A stretch of 64,000 nucleotides of DNA from Geminocystis sp050753365 (GCF_050753365.1 NZ_JBLZFY010000001.1:1-64000); one strand, 5' to 3'; positions 7,349-16,909 are shown, numbered from the stretch's first letter. Numbers and translations are program-made. Notes: generated from the letters alone by a model not told the origin.

Positions 7349-9265
7349 ATGAATCAAGTTAATAATCAATACTTTGAGCTTAATTCTTTAGGGGAAATGT
7401 GGGATTTGGTAGTGTCTCAGTTTGGAGATATTATCGCCTTGTCTGATCCTCACAGTCAACCCAAAGTTGAGTTAACTTATCGAGGAGTCGATCGAAATAT
7501 TAAACAATTTGCCTCAGCTTTGCAATCTTTGGGGGTAGAGTCGGGAGAAAAAATCGCCCTATTCGCTGATAATAGCCCTCGTTGGTTGATAGCAGATCAA
7601 GGTATAATCCGTAATGGGTGTGTGGACGCAGTTCGATCGTCCCAAGCCGATCGAAAAGAGTTATTATATATTTTAGAACATAGTGATAGCACTGTCCTTG
7701 TCATTCAAGATTTGGCTACCCTCAAGAAATTAGAGCCTGAATTGACGGAATTTAGCTTAAAATCCATTATTTTACTTTCCGATGAAGCCATAGAAACGGA
7801 ATTTGCTCAACCTATCTACAATTTTCAGCAATTTATGAAGTTAGGGGCAAATAATACCTTTACCCCCGTATCTCAAAACATCGATGATTTAGCTACATTA
7901 ATTTACACATCAGGCACAACAGGACAACCTAAAGGGGTGATGTTAAGTCATCGTAACCTATTGCATCAGGTGCGTTATTTGGAAACCGTTATCAAACCGT
8001 TACCCGGCGATCGAATTTTGAGTATTTTGCCGAGTTGGCACTCCTACGAAAGAGCGGCAGAGTATTTTTTACTATCAAGGGGGACAACCCTAATTTATAC
8101 CAATATTCGCTATTTTAAAGGAGATTTAAAGGAATTTCGTCCTCATTTTATGGTAGGAGTGCCTCGTTTATGGGAATCTATTTATGAAGGAGTGCAAAAA
8201 CAATTTCGAGATGGTAGTAAAACTCAACAAAAAATCGTCTCTTTCTTCCTCTCAGTGTCACAGAAATATTTGGACGCTACCCGAATTGCTCAAGGCTTAA
8301 CCCTAGATAATCTTAACCCTTCTTCGATCGAAAAAATTACTGCCCAAATTACCGCCTTATTATTATTACCCCTCCATAAATTGGGGGATAAATTAGTGTA
8401 TCAAAAAATACGAGATGGCGTTGGTGGTTGTGTTAAAACATGGATTAGTGGCGGTGGTTCGTTAGCTAAACATATTGATAATTTCTTTCAAATTGTCGGT
8501 ATTCCCCTGATTGTGGGTTACGGCTTAACCGAAACATCCCCCGTCACCAATGCCAGAAGAATGCACAGAAATATTGTTGGAGCTTCTGGGCAACCTATCC
8601 CCGAAACAGAAATTAAAATTATCGACTTGGAAACCAAAGAAGCCTTACCTGTAGGAAAAATTGGCTTAGTATGTATCAAAGGCACTCAAGTTATGCAGGG
8701 TTACTATAAAAATCCTGAAGCTACCGCTAAGGCTATTGATAGGGATGGATGGTTTGACAGTGGAGATTTAGGCATGGTGACACCCCAAAATGATTTAGTC
8801 ATCACGGGCAGGGCAAAGGATACGATCGTACTAAGTAACGGTGAAAACATTGAACCGCAACCCCTTGAGGATGCTTGTGTGCGTAGCCCTTACATCGATC
8901 AAATTATGGTAGTCGGACAAGATCAAAAGTACTTAGGAGCATTAATCGTACCGAATCTCGATGCGTTGCAAAAATGGGCAACTTCGCAAAATTTGAGTTT
9001 AACCTTTCCTGATGTTACCATGAGTTTGGACTCGATCGAACAAACCGATCTTTACGCTAAAGAGGTTTTAAGCCTTTATAAACAAGAATTAGCCCGTGAA
9101 GTCAAAAACAGAGCAGGATACCGCCCAGACGATCGAATTGGGGCATTTAAGCTCATTTTAGAGCCTTTTTCTATGGACAATGGTATGATGACTCAAACCC
9201 TAAAAATCAAACGCCCTGTCATAACAAGTCATTATCAGGATATGATTAACTCTATGTTTCTTTAA
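7349..9265 (+). CDS. aas: Long-chain acyl-ACP synthetase / fatty acid-CoA ligase
   Basis: 638 residues of the AMP-forming adenylate family. The P-loop-like motif is YTSGTTGQPKGV, followed by GYGLTETSP and the hinge motif GWFDSGDLG. The C-terminal lysine region (GMMTQTLKIKR) is present. In cyanobacteria this single-copy enzyme activates free fatty acids with ATP for transfer to acyl carrier protein, recycling membrane-derived fatty acids. Whether it prefers ACP or CoA cannot be read from the sequence. The gene is monocistronic, with about 125 bases between the MITE and its ATG. Confidence 0.9.
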   Translation: MNQVNNQYFELNSLGEMWDLVVSQFGDIIALSDPHSQPKVELTYRGVDRNIKQFASALQSLGVESGEKIALFADNSPRWLIADQGIIRNGCVDAVRSSQADRKELLYILEHSDSTVLVIQDLATLKKLEPELTEFSLKSIILLSDEAIETEFAQPIYNFQQFMKLGANNTFTPVSQNIDDLATLIYTSGTTGQPKGVMLSHRNLLHQVRYLETVIKPLPGDRILSILPSWHSYERAAEYFLLSRGTTLIYTNIRYFKGDLKEFRPHFMVGVPRLWESIYEGVQKQFRDGSKTQQKIVSFFLSVSQKYLDATRIAQGLTLDNLNPSSIEKITAQITALLLLPLHKLGDKLVYQKIRDGVGGCVKTWISGGGSLAKHIDNFFQIVGIPLIVGYGLTETSPVTNARRMHRNIVGASGQPIPETEIKIIDLETKEALPVGKIGLVCIKGTQVMQGYYKNPEATAKAIDRDGWFDSGDLGMVTPQNDLVITGRAKDTIVLSNGENIEPQPLEDACVRSPYIDQIMVVGQDQKYLGALIVPNLDALQKWATSQNLSLTFPDVTMSLDSIEQTDLYAKEVLSLYKQELAREVKNRAGYRPDDRIGAFKLILEPFSMDNGMMTQTLKIKRPVITSHYQDMINSMFL

Positions 9266-9487
9266 TAATTAGAAATGAGGAATTAGGAATGAGGAATTAG
9301 GAATGAAAACTTAGTCGCTTTAGCAGACTTAAGCTATTAGCGTTGAAATTTATTTCAACGAGGGTGATTGATTAACGCCGATGATTTTTCTAAAGAAAAT
9401 TAATTTATCAACACTTTTTTCAAGGAATAATTTATCATACTGAAAGTATAAAAAAATTAAATTAAAACAAGAGAAAATTTTTGCATC

Positions 9488-9916
9488 ATGACAAAAAAAT
9501 TAACCTTAAAGCGTCCAGTAAATGTTAAAGTAATTGTTACCCCCGCTTGGCAGGATGAAGCCCAAAAACAATTACAAGCTCAAATCACTCAAATTGACCA
9601 ACAAATGATACAGTTAGATCAACAAGGTCAAAGTGCCATCGCTGAAATTAGGAAACAAGGTAGTTTACAAGCACCTCAACAAATCGAGAATATTCAAGGG
9701 CAAGTTAACCAAAAAAAAGGCGAAATGTTGCAACAAAAAAACCAATTTTTACAGCAAATGCAACAAGTCCAATTATTAGAATTAGGGCAAGAGGTATTTC
9801 AAGCACAAATGGAAAGTTTTTTTGAGGTAAAAGAAGGGGATAATTTGGTAGAAAAATTAAATGTGGAAATCATTTTAAGAGATGGTGTAATTGAGGAGAT
9901 TAGAGGAAATCTTTAA
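9488..9916 (+). CDS. YlqD family protein
   Basis: 142 residues. After a short basic N-terminus (LKRPVNVKVIVTP) comes a Gln-rich coiled coil (about residues 20-110) and a short C-terminal strand region (LNVEIILRDGVIEEIRG). This layout and the two flanking strand blocks match the YlqD family of cyanobacteria and firmicutes, whose role is not known. No membrane segment. It lies between acyl-ACP synthetase and an EF-G paralogue on the same strand but with spacers above 200 bases. Confidence 0.75.
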   Translation: MTKKLTLKRPVNVKVIVTPAWQDEAQKQLQAQITQIDQQMIQLDQQGQSAIAEIRKQGSLQAPQQIENIQGQVNQKKGEMLQQKNQFLQQMQQVQLLELGQEVFQAQMESFFEVKEGDNLVEKLNVEIILRDGVIEEIRGNL

Positions 9917-9980
9917 GAATGAAGAATGAAAAATGAAGAATGAAGAATGAAGAATTATCTACTTTTCCCTTTTCCCTACT

Positions 9981-10012
9981 TTCATCACAATACTTTTTCA
10001 GCAACCCCTAAT
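9981..10012 (-). repeat. MITE end fragment (reverse)
   Basis: Read on the - strand this is TTAGGGGTTGCTGAAAAAG then TATTGTGATGAAAG, an isolated copy of the MITE end found complete at 6967-7223. Confidence 0.5.
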
Positions 10013-10153
10013 TAAGATAAGTTACATAATCTACCCCCTAAAGCTGAAAATAAGTTACTTTAAAAATAAAGATGATTCTCTTAAGTCTCTTGTGAATCAA
10101 GATTTGCTGATACATCAGACATGAGAATTAACGTTACATTAGGAGTAGCAATT

Positions 10154-12169
10154 ATGACTCAAAATAACGGTGAATCCATCAGGAATATAGCCATTGTAGG
10201 TCCTTATTCTAGTGGAAAAACTACTTTATTGGAAAGTTTATTATTCGTTTCAGGGGCAATTAATCGCAAAGGCAATGTCAATGATGGTAACAGTGTAGGG
10301 GATTTTTCCCTCGAAGCCAAAAACCGTAAAATGACGATCGAAATTACTAGCGCCTATACCGACTATGAGGGTATTAACTTTACTTTTCTTGATTGTCCGG
10401 GATCGGTGGAATTTATGCAAGAAACCTATAACGCTTTAGTCGGCGCAGGAATGGCGATTATCGTTTGTGAGCCTTCTGTGAGTAAGGTTTTAACCCTCGC
10501 ACCCTTGTTTAAATTCCTCGATGATTGGCAAATACCTCATCTAGTGTATATCAATAAAATGGATCGATCGCAAGACTCCTTTTTAGATGTGCTAAAAGCA
10601 ATCAAAGATGTTTCTAGTCGTCCTCTTGTACCGCAACAATACCCCATCAAACAAGATCAAGACATCATCGGTTACATTGATTTAGTCACAGAACAAGCCT
10701 ATCATTATCATCAAGGTAGTCAAGCGGATTTAGTCTCTTTTCCCGACGATTTAAAGGAAATTGAAACCCAGACAAGACAGGAGATGTTAGAAACCTTAGC
10801 AGATTTTGATGATCACTTATTGGAAGAATTAATCGAAGAAATCGAGCCTCCTCAAGAAGAAATTGTTAAGGATTTAAAAATGGAATTAGGCGCAGATTTG
10901 ATTGTGCCAGTATTTTTTGGTATTGCTTCCGAAGACTACGGAGTGCGCCCTTTACTAGATTGTCTCACGAAGGAAGCACCAGAACCTAGCGTCACTTCCC
11001 AAAGACGAGGTTTAAATAGCTTAACTCAAGAACCAGCCATCGCTCAAGTATTGAAAACTTACTATAATAGTCAGGGTGGAAGACTGTCTTTAGTCAGAGT
11101 TTGGCAGGGTAAGTTAACCGATGGTATGACTCTCAACGGTGTCAGAGTCGGCGGAATGTATCGTTTAATGGGTAGTCAACAAAAATCCTTAAATTCTGCG
11201 GAAGTTGGAGAAATTGTGGCATTAGGCAGACTTGAAGGCATTAAAACAGGAGAAACCCTTACGGATTCCACAAAAACCATTCAATCTTTACCCCAAGCTC
11301 AAATTTTTGAACCTGTGTATGCTAAAGCAGTAGTCGCTGAAAACCGCCGTGATGAAGTGAAAATCTCCAGTGCGATCGCCAAAATCCTCGATGAAGATCC
11401 CTCTTTGAAATGGGAACAAGACGAAAACACCCATGAAGTTATTTTGTGGGGACAAGGAGAAATTCATTTACAAGTCACCTTAGAAAGATTAAAAAATAAA
11501 TATAACTTATCTTTACTAACCCAAAACCCCAAAATTCCTTATAAAGAGACGATTCGCAAGGGTACAACTATTCATGGGCGCTATAAACATCAAAGTGGTG
11601 GTCATGGGGCGTTCGGTGATGTATATTTAGATATTAAGCCTTTAGAAAGAGGGGAAGGCTTCCAATTTGGGCAAACTATTGTCGGTGGTGTTGTGCCGAA
11701 ACAGTACATTCCGGGGGTAGAAATGGGAGTAAGGGAATATTTACAACAGGGAGTTTTAGGTTATCCTGTAGTGGACATCAGCGTCACCCTTACCGATGGA
11801 TCATATCATTCTGTGGACAGTTCTGAACAGGCTTTTAAACAGGCAGCACGAATTGCCATGACGGAAGGATTGCCCCAATGTGAGCCTATTTTACTCGAAC
11901 CGATTTTACAAGTGGATATTTCTGTACCTTCGGAGTTTACCTCAAAAGTATTGCAGTTAGTTAGTACCCATCGAGGGCAAATTTTAGGTTATGATGCGAT
12001 CGAAGACTGGAAAAATTGGGATCAAGTTAATGCTTATTTACCTCAAGGTGAAATGCAGGACTTTATAATCGAACTTCGATCGTTGAGTTTAGGAGTAGGC
12101 TTTTTTAACTGGCAATATGATCATTTAGATCAAGTACCTGATAAAGTGACATCTAAAATACTTAGTTAG
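10154..12169 (+). CDS. Elongation factor G-like GTPase
   Basis: 671 residues from the ATG at 10154, chosen because AGGAG lies at 10141-10145; an upstream ATG at 10121 has no such site. G-domain motifs are GPYSSGKTTL (G1), DCPG (G3) and NKMD (G4). EF-G domains II-V follow, including the domain IV/V core (GGVVPKQYIPGVEMG). The protein is shorter than canonical EF-G (about 690-700) and diverges in the switch regions: the usual DTPGH is DCPGS. Cyanobacteria carry such a paralogue alongside the true fusA that sits with rpsL/rpsG/tufA. Its role may be in ribosome recycling or stress, which is inference. Confidence 0.85.
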   Translation: MTQNNGESIRNIAIVGPYSSGKTTLLESLLFVSGAINRKGNVNDGNSVGDFSLEAKNRKMTIEITSAYTDYEGINFTFLDCPGSVEFMQETYNALVGAGMAIIVCEPSVSKVLTLAPLFKFLDDWQIPHLVYINKMDRSQDSFLDVLKAIKDVSSRPLVPQQYPIKQDQDIIGYIDLVTEQAYHYHQGSQADLVSFPDDLKEIETQTRQEMLETLADFDDHLLEELIEEIEPPQEEIVKDLKMELGADLIVPVFFGIASEDYGVRPLLDCLTKEAPEPSVTSQRRGLNSLTQEPAIAQVLKTYYNSQGGRLSLVRVWQGKLTDGMTLNGVRVGGMYRLMGSQQKSLNSAEVGEIVALGRLEGIKTGETLTDSTKTIQSLPQAQIFEPVYAKAVVAENRRDEVKISSAIAKILDEDPSLKWEQDENTHEVILWGQGEIHLQVTLERLKNKYNLSLLTQNPKIPYKETIRKGTTIHGRYKHQSGGHGAFGDVYLDIKPLERGEGFQFGQTIVGGVVPKQYIPGVEMGVREYLQQGVLGYPVVDISVTLTDGSYHSVDSSEQAFKQAARIAMTEGLPQCEPILLEPILQVDISVPSEFTSKVLQLVSTHRGQILGYDAIEDWKNWDQVNAYLPQGEMQDFIIELRSLSLGVGFFNWQYDHLDQVPDKVTSKILS

Positions 12170-12222
12170 AGAAGTAAGTTGCTTGTTTTATTAAACTTTT
12201 TCAATAATTTTTCTACCATAAA

Positions 12223-12239
12223 ACGGGCTTCTTGCCCGT
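12223..12239 (+). terminator. Hairpin after EF-G-like gene
   Basis: ACGGGC / GCCCGT stem with a 5-base loop followed by ATTTTATT, 53 bases after the stop. It also belongs to the dispersed GGC-ATCTT-GCC type palindromes (see 25641, 36959, 38571). Confidence 0.6.
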
Positions 12240-12342
12240 ATTTTATTAATAAAATTAATACTGATTTTTCATCTATTGTGTCAAAACTATAAAAATTAAA
12301 AAATCTCGGTAAGCATTAATTCAGGAGGATGAAACATTAATT

Positions 12343-12516
12343 ATGAGTTTAAAACAATTATATCGAGATAAAATGGCTGAAGTTGAAAGACAAGGCAAAC
12401 TTGAGGGCAAACTAGAAACAGTACCCCTTTTAAGGCAATTAGGCATGAGTGTAGAAGAAATAGCTACCCGTTTAGAGTTACCTCTTGAGGATGTCATTAA
12501 AGCCTCTCAATCATAA
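12343..12516 (+). pseudogene. Duplicated C-terminal tail of the Rpn-like gene
   Basis: 57 codons nearly identical to the last part of the protein encoded at 13419-14303 (YRDKMA.VERQG, VPLLRQLGM, LPLEDVIKASQS). Similarity also continues upstream of the ATG, where the DNA still reads the paralogue's residues before that methionine, and downstream through the hairpin and REP unit. It is therefore the leftover of a duplicated or truncated copy. The AGGAGG just before the ATG is part of the ancestral coding sequence, so translation of the stub is possible but not implied. Confidence 0.65.
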
Positions 12517-12697
12517 AGGCGATGCTTTATTTTGGGTTGAAAAGTGTTCAACCCCTACAGACAAAACTCGATCGAACCCTCCCTTGTCATTGCGAGGTAA
12601 CGAAGCAATCTCGATCGAACCTGCTCTAAAATATGAGCTAAAGGAGAATTGAGCAATTTTTTTTGCTTCCCAAACTTAACAATGTGGAGATTCTAAC

Positions 12698-13090
12698 ATG
12701 AATACAGTAACAGAAAATGACTTAAAAGATTTAAAGGATATGATGAATCGTGTCATCATCCAAAACGAACAGATTAACTCGAAAGTTAATAATTTAACAG
12801 TGGAAGTCGCAGTAATAAGAGAAAGTCTTAACGGTGTTAATAAAAGATTTGATGATGTCAATAAAAGATTTGATGACGTTAATAAAAGATTTGACGATGT
12901 TAATAAACGATTAGATGATTGGAAACCGCAAATAACCAAAGCAACAGATAAAGCGGATAAAGTTGCCGAAAAGATGTCGGATTTATCAGAGAAAGTTGGA
13001 GAACTAAAAAACTGGAGACAAGTTGCAATTATTGTTATTACTGGACTTATTACTACTCTTTTTTGGCTTCTTCGTGATGGAAAATTTTAG
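12698..13090 (+). CDS. Coiled-coil protein with C-terminal membrane anchor
   Basis: 130 residues. Residues about 8-45 are helical, then the heptad VNKRFDD is repeated four times almost exactly (residues 48-75), and a further coiled coil precedes a C-terminal hydrophobic segment (about residues 108-124, VAIIVITGLITTLFW) with a short charged tail. The topology suggests a tail-anchored oligomer facing the cytosol. I do not know a function; similar small proteins occur in many copies in cyanobacteria. The exact DNA repeat behind the heptads implies recent expansion by slippage. Confidence 0.6.
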   Translation: MNTVTENDLKDLKDMMNRVIIQNEQINSKVNNLTVEVAVIRESLNGVNKRFDDVNKRFDDVNKRFDDVNKRLDDWKPQITKATDKADKVAEKMSDLSEKVGELKNWRQVAIIVITGLITTLFWLLRDGKF

Positions 13091-13113
13091 CTAAAATCGA
13101 TCGAACATTCCCC

Positions 13114-13380
13114 CTGTCATTGCGAGGCACGAAGCAATCTCTCCATAACTCGATCGAACCTCCCTATCCTGTCATTGCGAGGCACAAAGTAATCTCCATC
13201 GAACCTCCCTATCCTGTCATTGCGAGGCACAAAGTAATCTCCATCGAACCTCCCTATCCTGTCATTGCGAGGCACAAAGTAATCTCCATCGAACCTCCTT
13301 TGTCATTGCGAGGCACGAAGCAATCTCCATAACTCGATCGAACCCTCCCTTGTCATTGCGAGGTACGAAGCAATCTTTAT
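13114..13380. repeat. Tandem REP-like repeats with spacer CCATCGAACCTCC
   Basis: Six copies of GTCATTGCGAGG...AATCTC. The middle ones form a tandem of about 45-base units, each consisting of the REP core (with GGCACAAAGTAATCTCC) and the spacer CATCGAACCTCCCTATCC. The unit length is a multiple of three, which keeps meaningless reading frames open through it. Confidence 0.8.
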
Positions 13381-13418
13381 GATAGGATAAAATAAAACAA
13401 CCTAATTTCATTTCAACA

Positions 13419-14303
13419 ATGTCTCAGTTTCCTCACGATGAATTTGCCAAAGAATACCTCCCCGAATTGTATCGGGAATATGGTATTGTCACCCCCTCGG
13501 TGGATGTGATGAGCGAAAAAAGAGAAATCGATGTTATGTTTACTCCCACAAAACCCGTACCCACATCCCCAGAAACATTAGGATTATTAGGCAAATTAGC
13601 CCAGTCCACCTGTATTATAGAAGTTTATCGCAATGCCGTAAGTAAAGACCAAATCAAAGAATGTGTTAATAAACTATTAACATTGCATAGAAATTATCTG
13701 AGGGCGGAGAAAAAAGAAGGAAATCCCGATTCTGAGTTACCCTTTTTATGGATTCTCACTCCCACTATTTCTCAGGAAATCCTAGCACAATCAAAAGCAG
13801 ACCCAGAAGAAAATTGGGAAAAAGGAGTCTATTTTTTCCCTCAAATATTGTCCACTGGTATCGTTGCCATTCATCAATTACCGAAGAATAAAAATACCTT
13901 ATGGTTAAGAATCTTAGGTAAAGGTAAAATTCAAGTGGAAGCTATCGAGGAATTAAAAGCATTACCACCCGATAATCCCTATCGAGAGAATATATTAGAA
14001 TTAGTTTATGGATTATTGGACAAACTTGAAACCAAACAAAGACAAAAACAAGGATTAATTCAGGAGGATGAAACATTAATTATGAGCCTAAGACAAATAT
14101 ACCGAGATAAAATGGCACAAGTCGAAAGACAAGGACTTCAACAAGGACTCCAACAGGGGAAACTAGAAGGTAAACTGGAAGGTAAACTGGAAGGTAAACT
14201 AGAAACTGTGCCTCTTTTAAGGCAGTTAGGTATGACTGTAGAAGAAATTGCCACTCGTTTGAATCTACCCCTTGAGGATGTCATAAAAGCCTCTCAATCA
14301 TAA
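13419..14303 (+). CDS. Rpn/transposase-like PD-(D/E)XK family protein
   Basis: 294 residues. The N-terminal 200 residues (EFAKEYLPELY, REIDVMFTP, IIEVYRN) resemble the cyanobacterial Rpn-like putative nuclease family. A helical basic and Gln-rich region follows, with a short repeat (GKLEGKLEGKLE) and the C-terminal motif LPLEDVIKASQS common in the family. Rpn proteins are linked to RecA-independent recombination and possibly to phage defence; activity here is unproven. A broken duplicate of its 3' end lies 1 kb upstream. Confidence 0.6.
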   Translation: MSQFPHDEFAKEYLPELYREYGIVTPSVDVMSEKREIDVMFTPTKPVPTSPETLGLLGKLAQSTCIIEVYRNAVSKDQIKECVNKLLTLHRNYLRAEKKEGNPDSELPFLWILTPTISQEILAQSKADPEENWEKGVYFFPQILSTGIVAIHQLPKNKNTLWLRILGKGKIQVEAIEELKALPPDNPYRENILELVYGLLDKLETKQRQKQGLIQEDETLIMSLRQIYRDKMAQVERQGLQQGLQQGKLEGKLEGKLEGKLETVPLLRQLGMTVEEIATRLNLPLEDVIKASQS

Positions 14304-14320
14304 AGGCGATGTTTTATTTT

Positions 14321-14341
14321 GGGTTGAACAATGTTCAACCC
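14321..14341 (+). terminator. Palindromic hairpin after Rpn-like gene
   Basis: GGGTTGAAC / GTTCAACCC with a 3-base loop, 18 bases after the stop. No clear T-run follows, so termination is possible rather than certain. The same palindrome sits after the duplicated stub at about 12534. Confidence 0.4.
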
Positions 14342-14591
14342 CTACAGACACAAAATCGATCGAACCTCCCTTATTCCGTCATTGCGAGGCACGAAGCAAT
14401 CTCTCAAAATCGATCGAACCCCCTCTCCGTCATTGCAAAGAATATCCCCCCTAACCCCCCTTACTTAAGGGGGGAATAAGAAAAATAAAAAAATTTTTGA
14501 TAGGGTGATAGGTTTTTGATCGATCGAGGGTAAGATGTGCATAGAGAAAAAAATAAACATTTAAACTTAACTCTCACAGGAGAAAAGAATT

Positions 14592-15122
14592 ATGAAACCC
14601 GAAGTAACTTTAAAATATTTAGCCTACCTCCGCAACAAAAAAGCCAATAACGAAGGTTTTACTTTAATTGAACTCTTAGTCGTAGTAATCATTATCGGTG
14701 TATTAGCGGCCGTTGCGTTACCTAACCTTTTAAGCCAAGTTGGTAAAGCCAGAGAAACCGAAATCAAAAATGCTGTGGGTACAGTAAATCGTTCTCAACA
14801 ATCCTACCATTTTGAGCGTCAAAATTTCAGCCCTAACTTAGCAAACTTAGGTCTTAAAATTCCCTCCCAATATATCACCAATATTACTTCTTCTGGTACT
14901 GATCTAATTTCCGTATCCTCTGGTGTTAGTGCTGTTTTCACTCCTGCAAATACCAACGCTGCTAATGATGGTACTAGAGCTTATTCTGGTGCTATCGGTC
15001 ATGAAAATGGTAACTATAGTCAAGTTCTTTGTCAAAGTAACGAAGTTGCTACTGGCCTAGCGGCACCTACTGTAACTAACCCCACTTCTGTTGTTTGTGC
15101 TGCTGGAGTACCAATACGCTAA
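14592..15122 (+). CDS. pilA: Type IV major pilin-like protein
   Basis: 176 residues. A prepilin leader of about 25 residues ends in the processing site NEG|FTLIELLVV, with the essential Glu at mature position 5. The hydrophobic helix (VVIIIGVLAAVALPNLL) follows, then a beta-rich head. Two C-terminal cysteines (in VLCQS and VVCAAG) would form the D-loop disulphide. Pilins are cleaved by PilD and assembled into type IV pili used for motility and DNA uptake in cyanobacteria. It is followed by a strong hairpin and a second pilin. AGGAG lies 9 bases before the ATG. Confidence 0.92.
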   Translation: MKPEVTLKYLAYLRNKKANNEGFTLIELLVVVIIIGVLAAVALPNLLSQVGKARETEIKNAVGTVNRSQQSYHFERQNFSPNLANLGLKIPSQYITNITSSGTDLISVSSGVSAVFTPANTNAANDGTRAYSGAIGHENGNYSQVLCQSNEVATGLAAPTVTNPTSVVCAAGVPIR

Positions 15123-15176
15123 TCACAATGTCTTAAGTAGAAATATTTAAGTGTAAAAATATTTGATGAATGTCAC

Positions 15177-15208
15177 AAAACCAGATAGATCTTTTCTGTC
15201 TGGTTTTT
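15177..15208 (+). terminator. Rho-independent terminator after first pilin
   Basis: AAAACCAGATAGA / TCTGTCTGGTTTTT stem-loop followed by T-rich sequence. It lies between the two pilin genes and should allow different expression of the two. Confidence 0.75.
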
Positions 15209-15245
15209 ATACTAAATATCGTGTTTTAACTTAAAGGTATCAACG

Positions 15246-15752
15246 ATGAAAAAAATAGATAATTATAAATATTTATATCTTTCCCTCCGTTGTACCAAAG
15301 GATTTACGTTGGTTGAGCTATTAGTTGTGATTATTATCTTAGGAATTTTATCAGCTATAGCATTGCCTAACTTTTTAAATCAGGTGGGAAAGTCAAGAAA
15401 CATAGAATTTCAGAATGCCATAGGTTTAATTAATCGCTATCAACAAGCCTATCATTGGGAAAAAGGTGTTTTTGCCCTTAGTAGCACTCCCCAAGATACT
15501 CTTAGAACTCTGAATATCTATATCAACAGTAAATATATAGATGAGTACATTTTTGATGTTACTTCCGACTATGCAACTATACAGTTGGTTAATAATGATG
15601 CCCTTAATGATGGTACCAAAGGATTCTCTGGGGGAGTGTTTTTTGATGCCGGAGATTATCACTTAATAGCTTGTCAGTCATTAAATGCGGCTAATCAAAT
15701 TTCAGCACCATCCTCTGGTACAGATTGTAACGGTTTTGAAAGGATAAGATAA
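15246..15752 (+). CDS. Type IV pilin-like protein, second copy
   Basis: 168 residues with leader ending TKG|FTLVELLVV, mature Glu5, hydrophobic helix (IILGILSAIALPNFL) and a head with two cysteines near the C-terminus. It shares the NQVGKSR and LIN/VNR.QQ.YH segments with the preceding pilin, so the two are paralogues. It may be a minor pilin or an alternative major subunit. The terminator between them suggests separate control. Confidence 0.88.
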   Translation: MKKIDNYKYLYLSLRCTKGFTLVELLVVIIILGILSAIALPNFLNQVGKSRNIEFQNAIGLINRYQQAYHWEKGVFALSSTPQDTLRTLNIYINSKYIDEYIFDVTSDYATIQLVNNDALNDGTKGFSGGVFFDAGDYHLIACQSLNAANQISAPSSGTDCNGFERIR

Positions 15753-15788
15753 TAATATCTTTAATTATCATTCCTGTTGTAAGAGATT

Positions 15789-16553
15789 ATGTTTGACATA
15801 CAAAAAATTATTTCTTTCTTTGTCATATTTAGTATATCAGTCAGTGGAATTATTAAGCTACAAATTCCTTTCATTAATAAAACTGATCAATCAATTTCAG
15901 AAGAAGAATATAAAAAACTAGAACAGAAAGATTCCCTTCAACTTTCTTTTTTCAAAAGAATACCATCTCTAGGCTTTAATAATTTAATCGCAGATATTAC
16001 TTTTTTAAATTTCATCCAATATTACGGTAATGCCGAAGCAAGAAATATAACTGGATATAATTTAATTCCAGACTATTATCAAATAGTCGTTAATCGTGAT
16101 CCCTATTTTGTTACATCTCATTTTATTCTCGAACCTGCTAACACTCTTTTTGCAGGAAAACCCCGATTAAGTGCTGAATTAATCAGTAAAACCTTAGATA
16201 AAGTTAAACCGACACAAACACTAGCTTATCAATTATGGTTATATAAGGGAATTTTACAAATATTATTTTTAAATGATCTCGAAGGGGCAAAATATTCTTA
16301 TACTATGGGTGCCAATTGGGCGAGACAGGAAAACACAGAAAATAGTTTGCATAGTGCAGTTTTAGCAGAAGCCACAGTGAAATTTTTAGAAACAGAACCC
16401 GATAACCGTAAAATTACCGCATCGGCTTGGTTGAGCATTGTTGTTAATGCCAGAGATGAGCAAACTAGGGAAATTGCGAAAAAACAAATTGATGAACTAG
16501 GAGGTAAAATTATTGTGGAAGGTAATATGATTAGAGTAGATTTTGATAATTAA
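15789..16553 (+). CDS. Pilin-cluster hypothetical protein with signal anchor
   Basis: 254 residues. An N-terminal hydrophobic segment (residues 6-24) acts as signal or anchor. The rest is helical, with aromatic and TPR-like character (FLNFIQYYGNAEAR, AYQLWLYKGILQILF, GAKYSYTMGANWA). It starts 36 bases after the second pilin stop and is probably cotranscribed, so a role in pilus assembly or in handling these pilins is plausible. I cannot name the family. Confidence 0.55.
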   Translation: MFDIQKIISFFVIFSISVSGIIKLQIPFINKTDQSISEEEYKKLEQKDSLQLSFFKRIPSLGFNNLIADITFLNFIQYYGNAEARNITGYNLIPDYYQIVVNRDPYFVTSHFILEPANTLFAGKPRLSAELISKTLDKVKPTQTLAYQLWLYKGILQILFLNDLEGAKYSYTMGANWARQENTENSLHSAVLAEATVKFLETEPDNRKITASAWLSIVVNARDEQTREIAKKQIDELGGKIIVEGNMIRVDFDN

Positions 16554-16567
16554 CTTTAGGTGTGATT

Positions 16568-16909
16568 ATGAACGAAAAAATAGAGAAAAGACTCAATTTA
16601 ACTCCCCAAAAAATTAAAGATTTTTGTGAACAAAATCACATTCAAGAATTATCGCTTTTTGGTTCAGTTTTAAGGGATGATTTTAATAGTAATAGTGATG
16701 TGGATTTTTTAGTGGTTTTTCAGCCTGAATTTCAACTTAGTTTAATGGATTTAGTCGATATTCAATATCAATTAGAAAAGTTGACAGAGCGTAAAGTTGA
16801 TTTGATTGAAAAACGATCGATTGTTGATAGCCACAATTGGTTACGTCGCCAAAATATTTTAAACACCTCAAAAGTTATTTATGAATTACGATCAGTCTTA
16901 TTTACTTGA
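16568..16909 (+). CDS. mntA: MNT-type nucleotidyltransferase, MntA antitoxin
   Basis: 113 residues from the ATG at 16568 (TTTAGG 8 bases before); a GTG two codons upstream is possible. The nucleotidyltransferase motif is GSVLRDDFNSNSDVDFLV with GS and DxD. MntA enzymes add AMP to a tyrosine of the partner HepT toxin and thereby neutralise it. The gene overlaps the following HEPN gene by 29 bases, the usual arrangement for this pair. Confidence 0.85.
   Translation: MNEKIEKRLNLTPQKIKDFCEQNHIQELSLFGSVLRDDFNSNSDVDFLVVFQPEFQLSLMDLVDIQYQLEKLTERKVDLIEKRSIVDSHNWLRRQNILNTSKVIYELRSVLFT

Noticed and set aside
13120..13332. Open frame with repeated peptide
   Set aside because: Same cause: tandem REP units near 13.1-13.4 kb.
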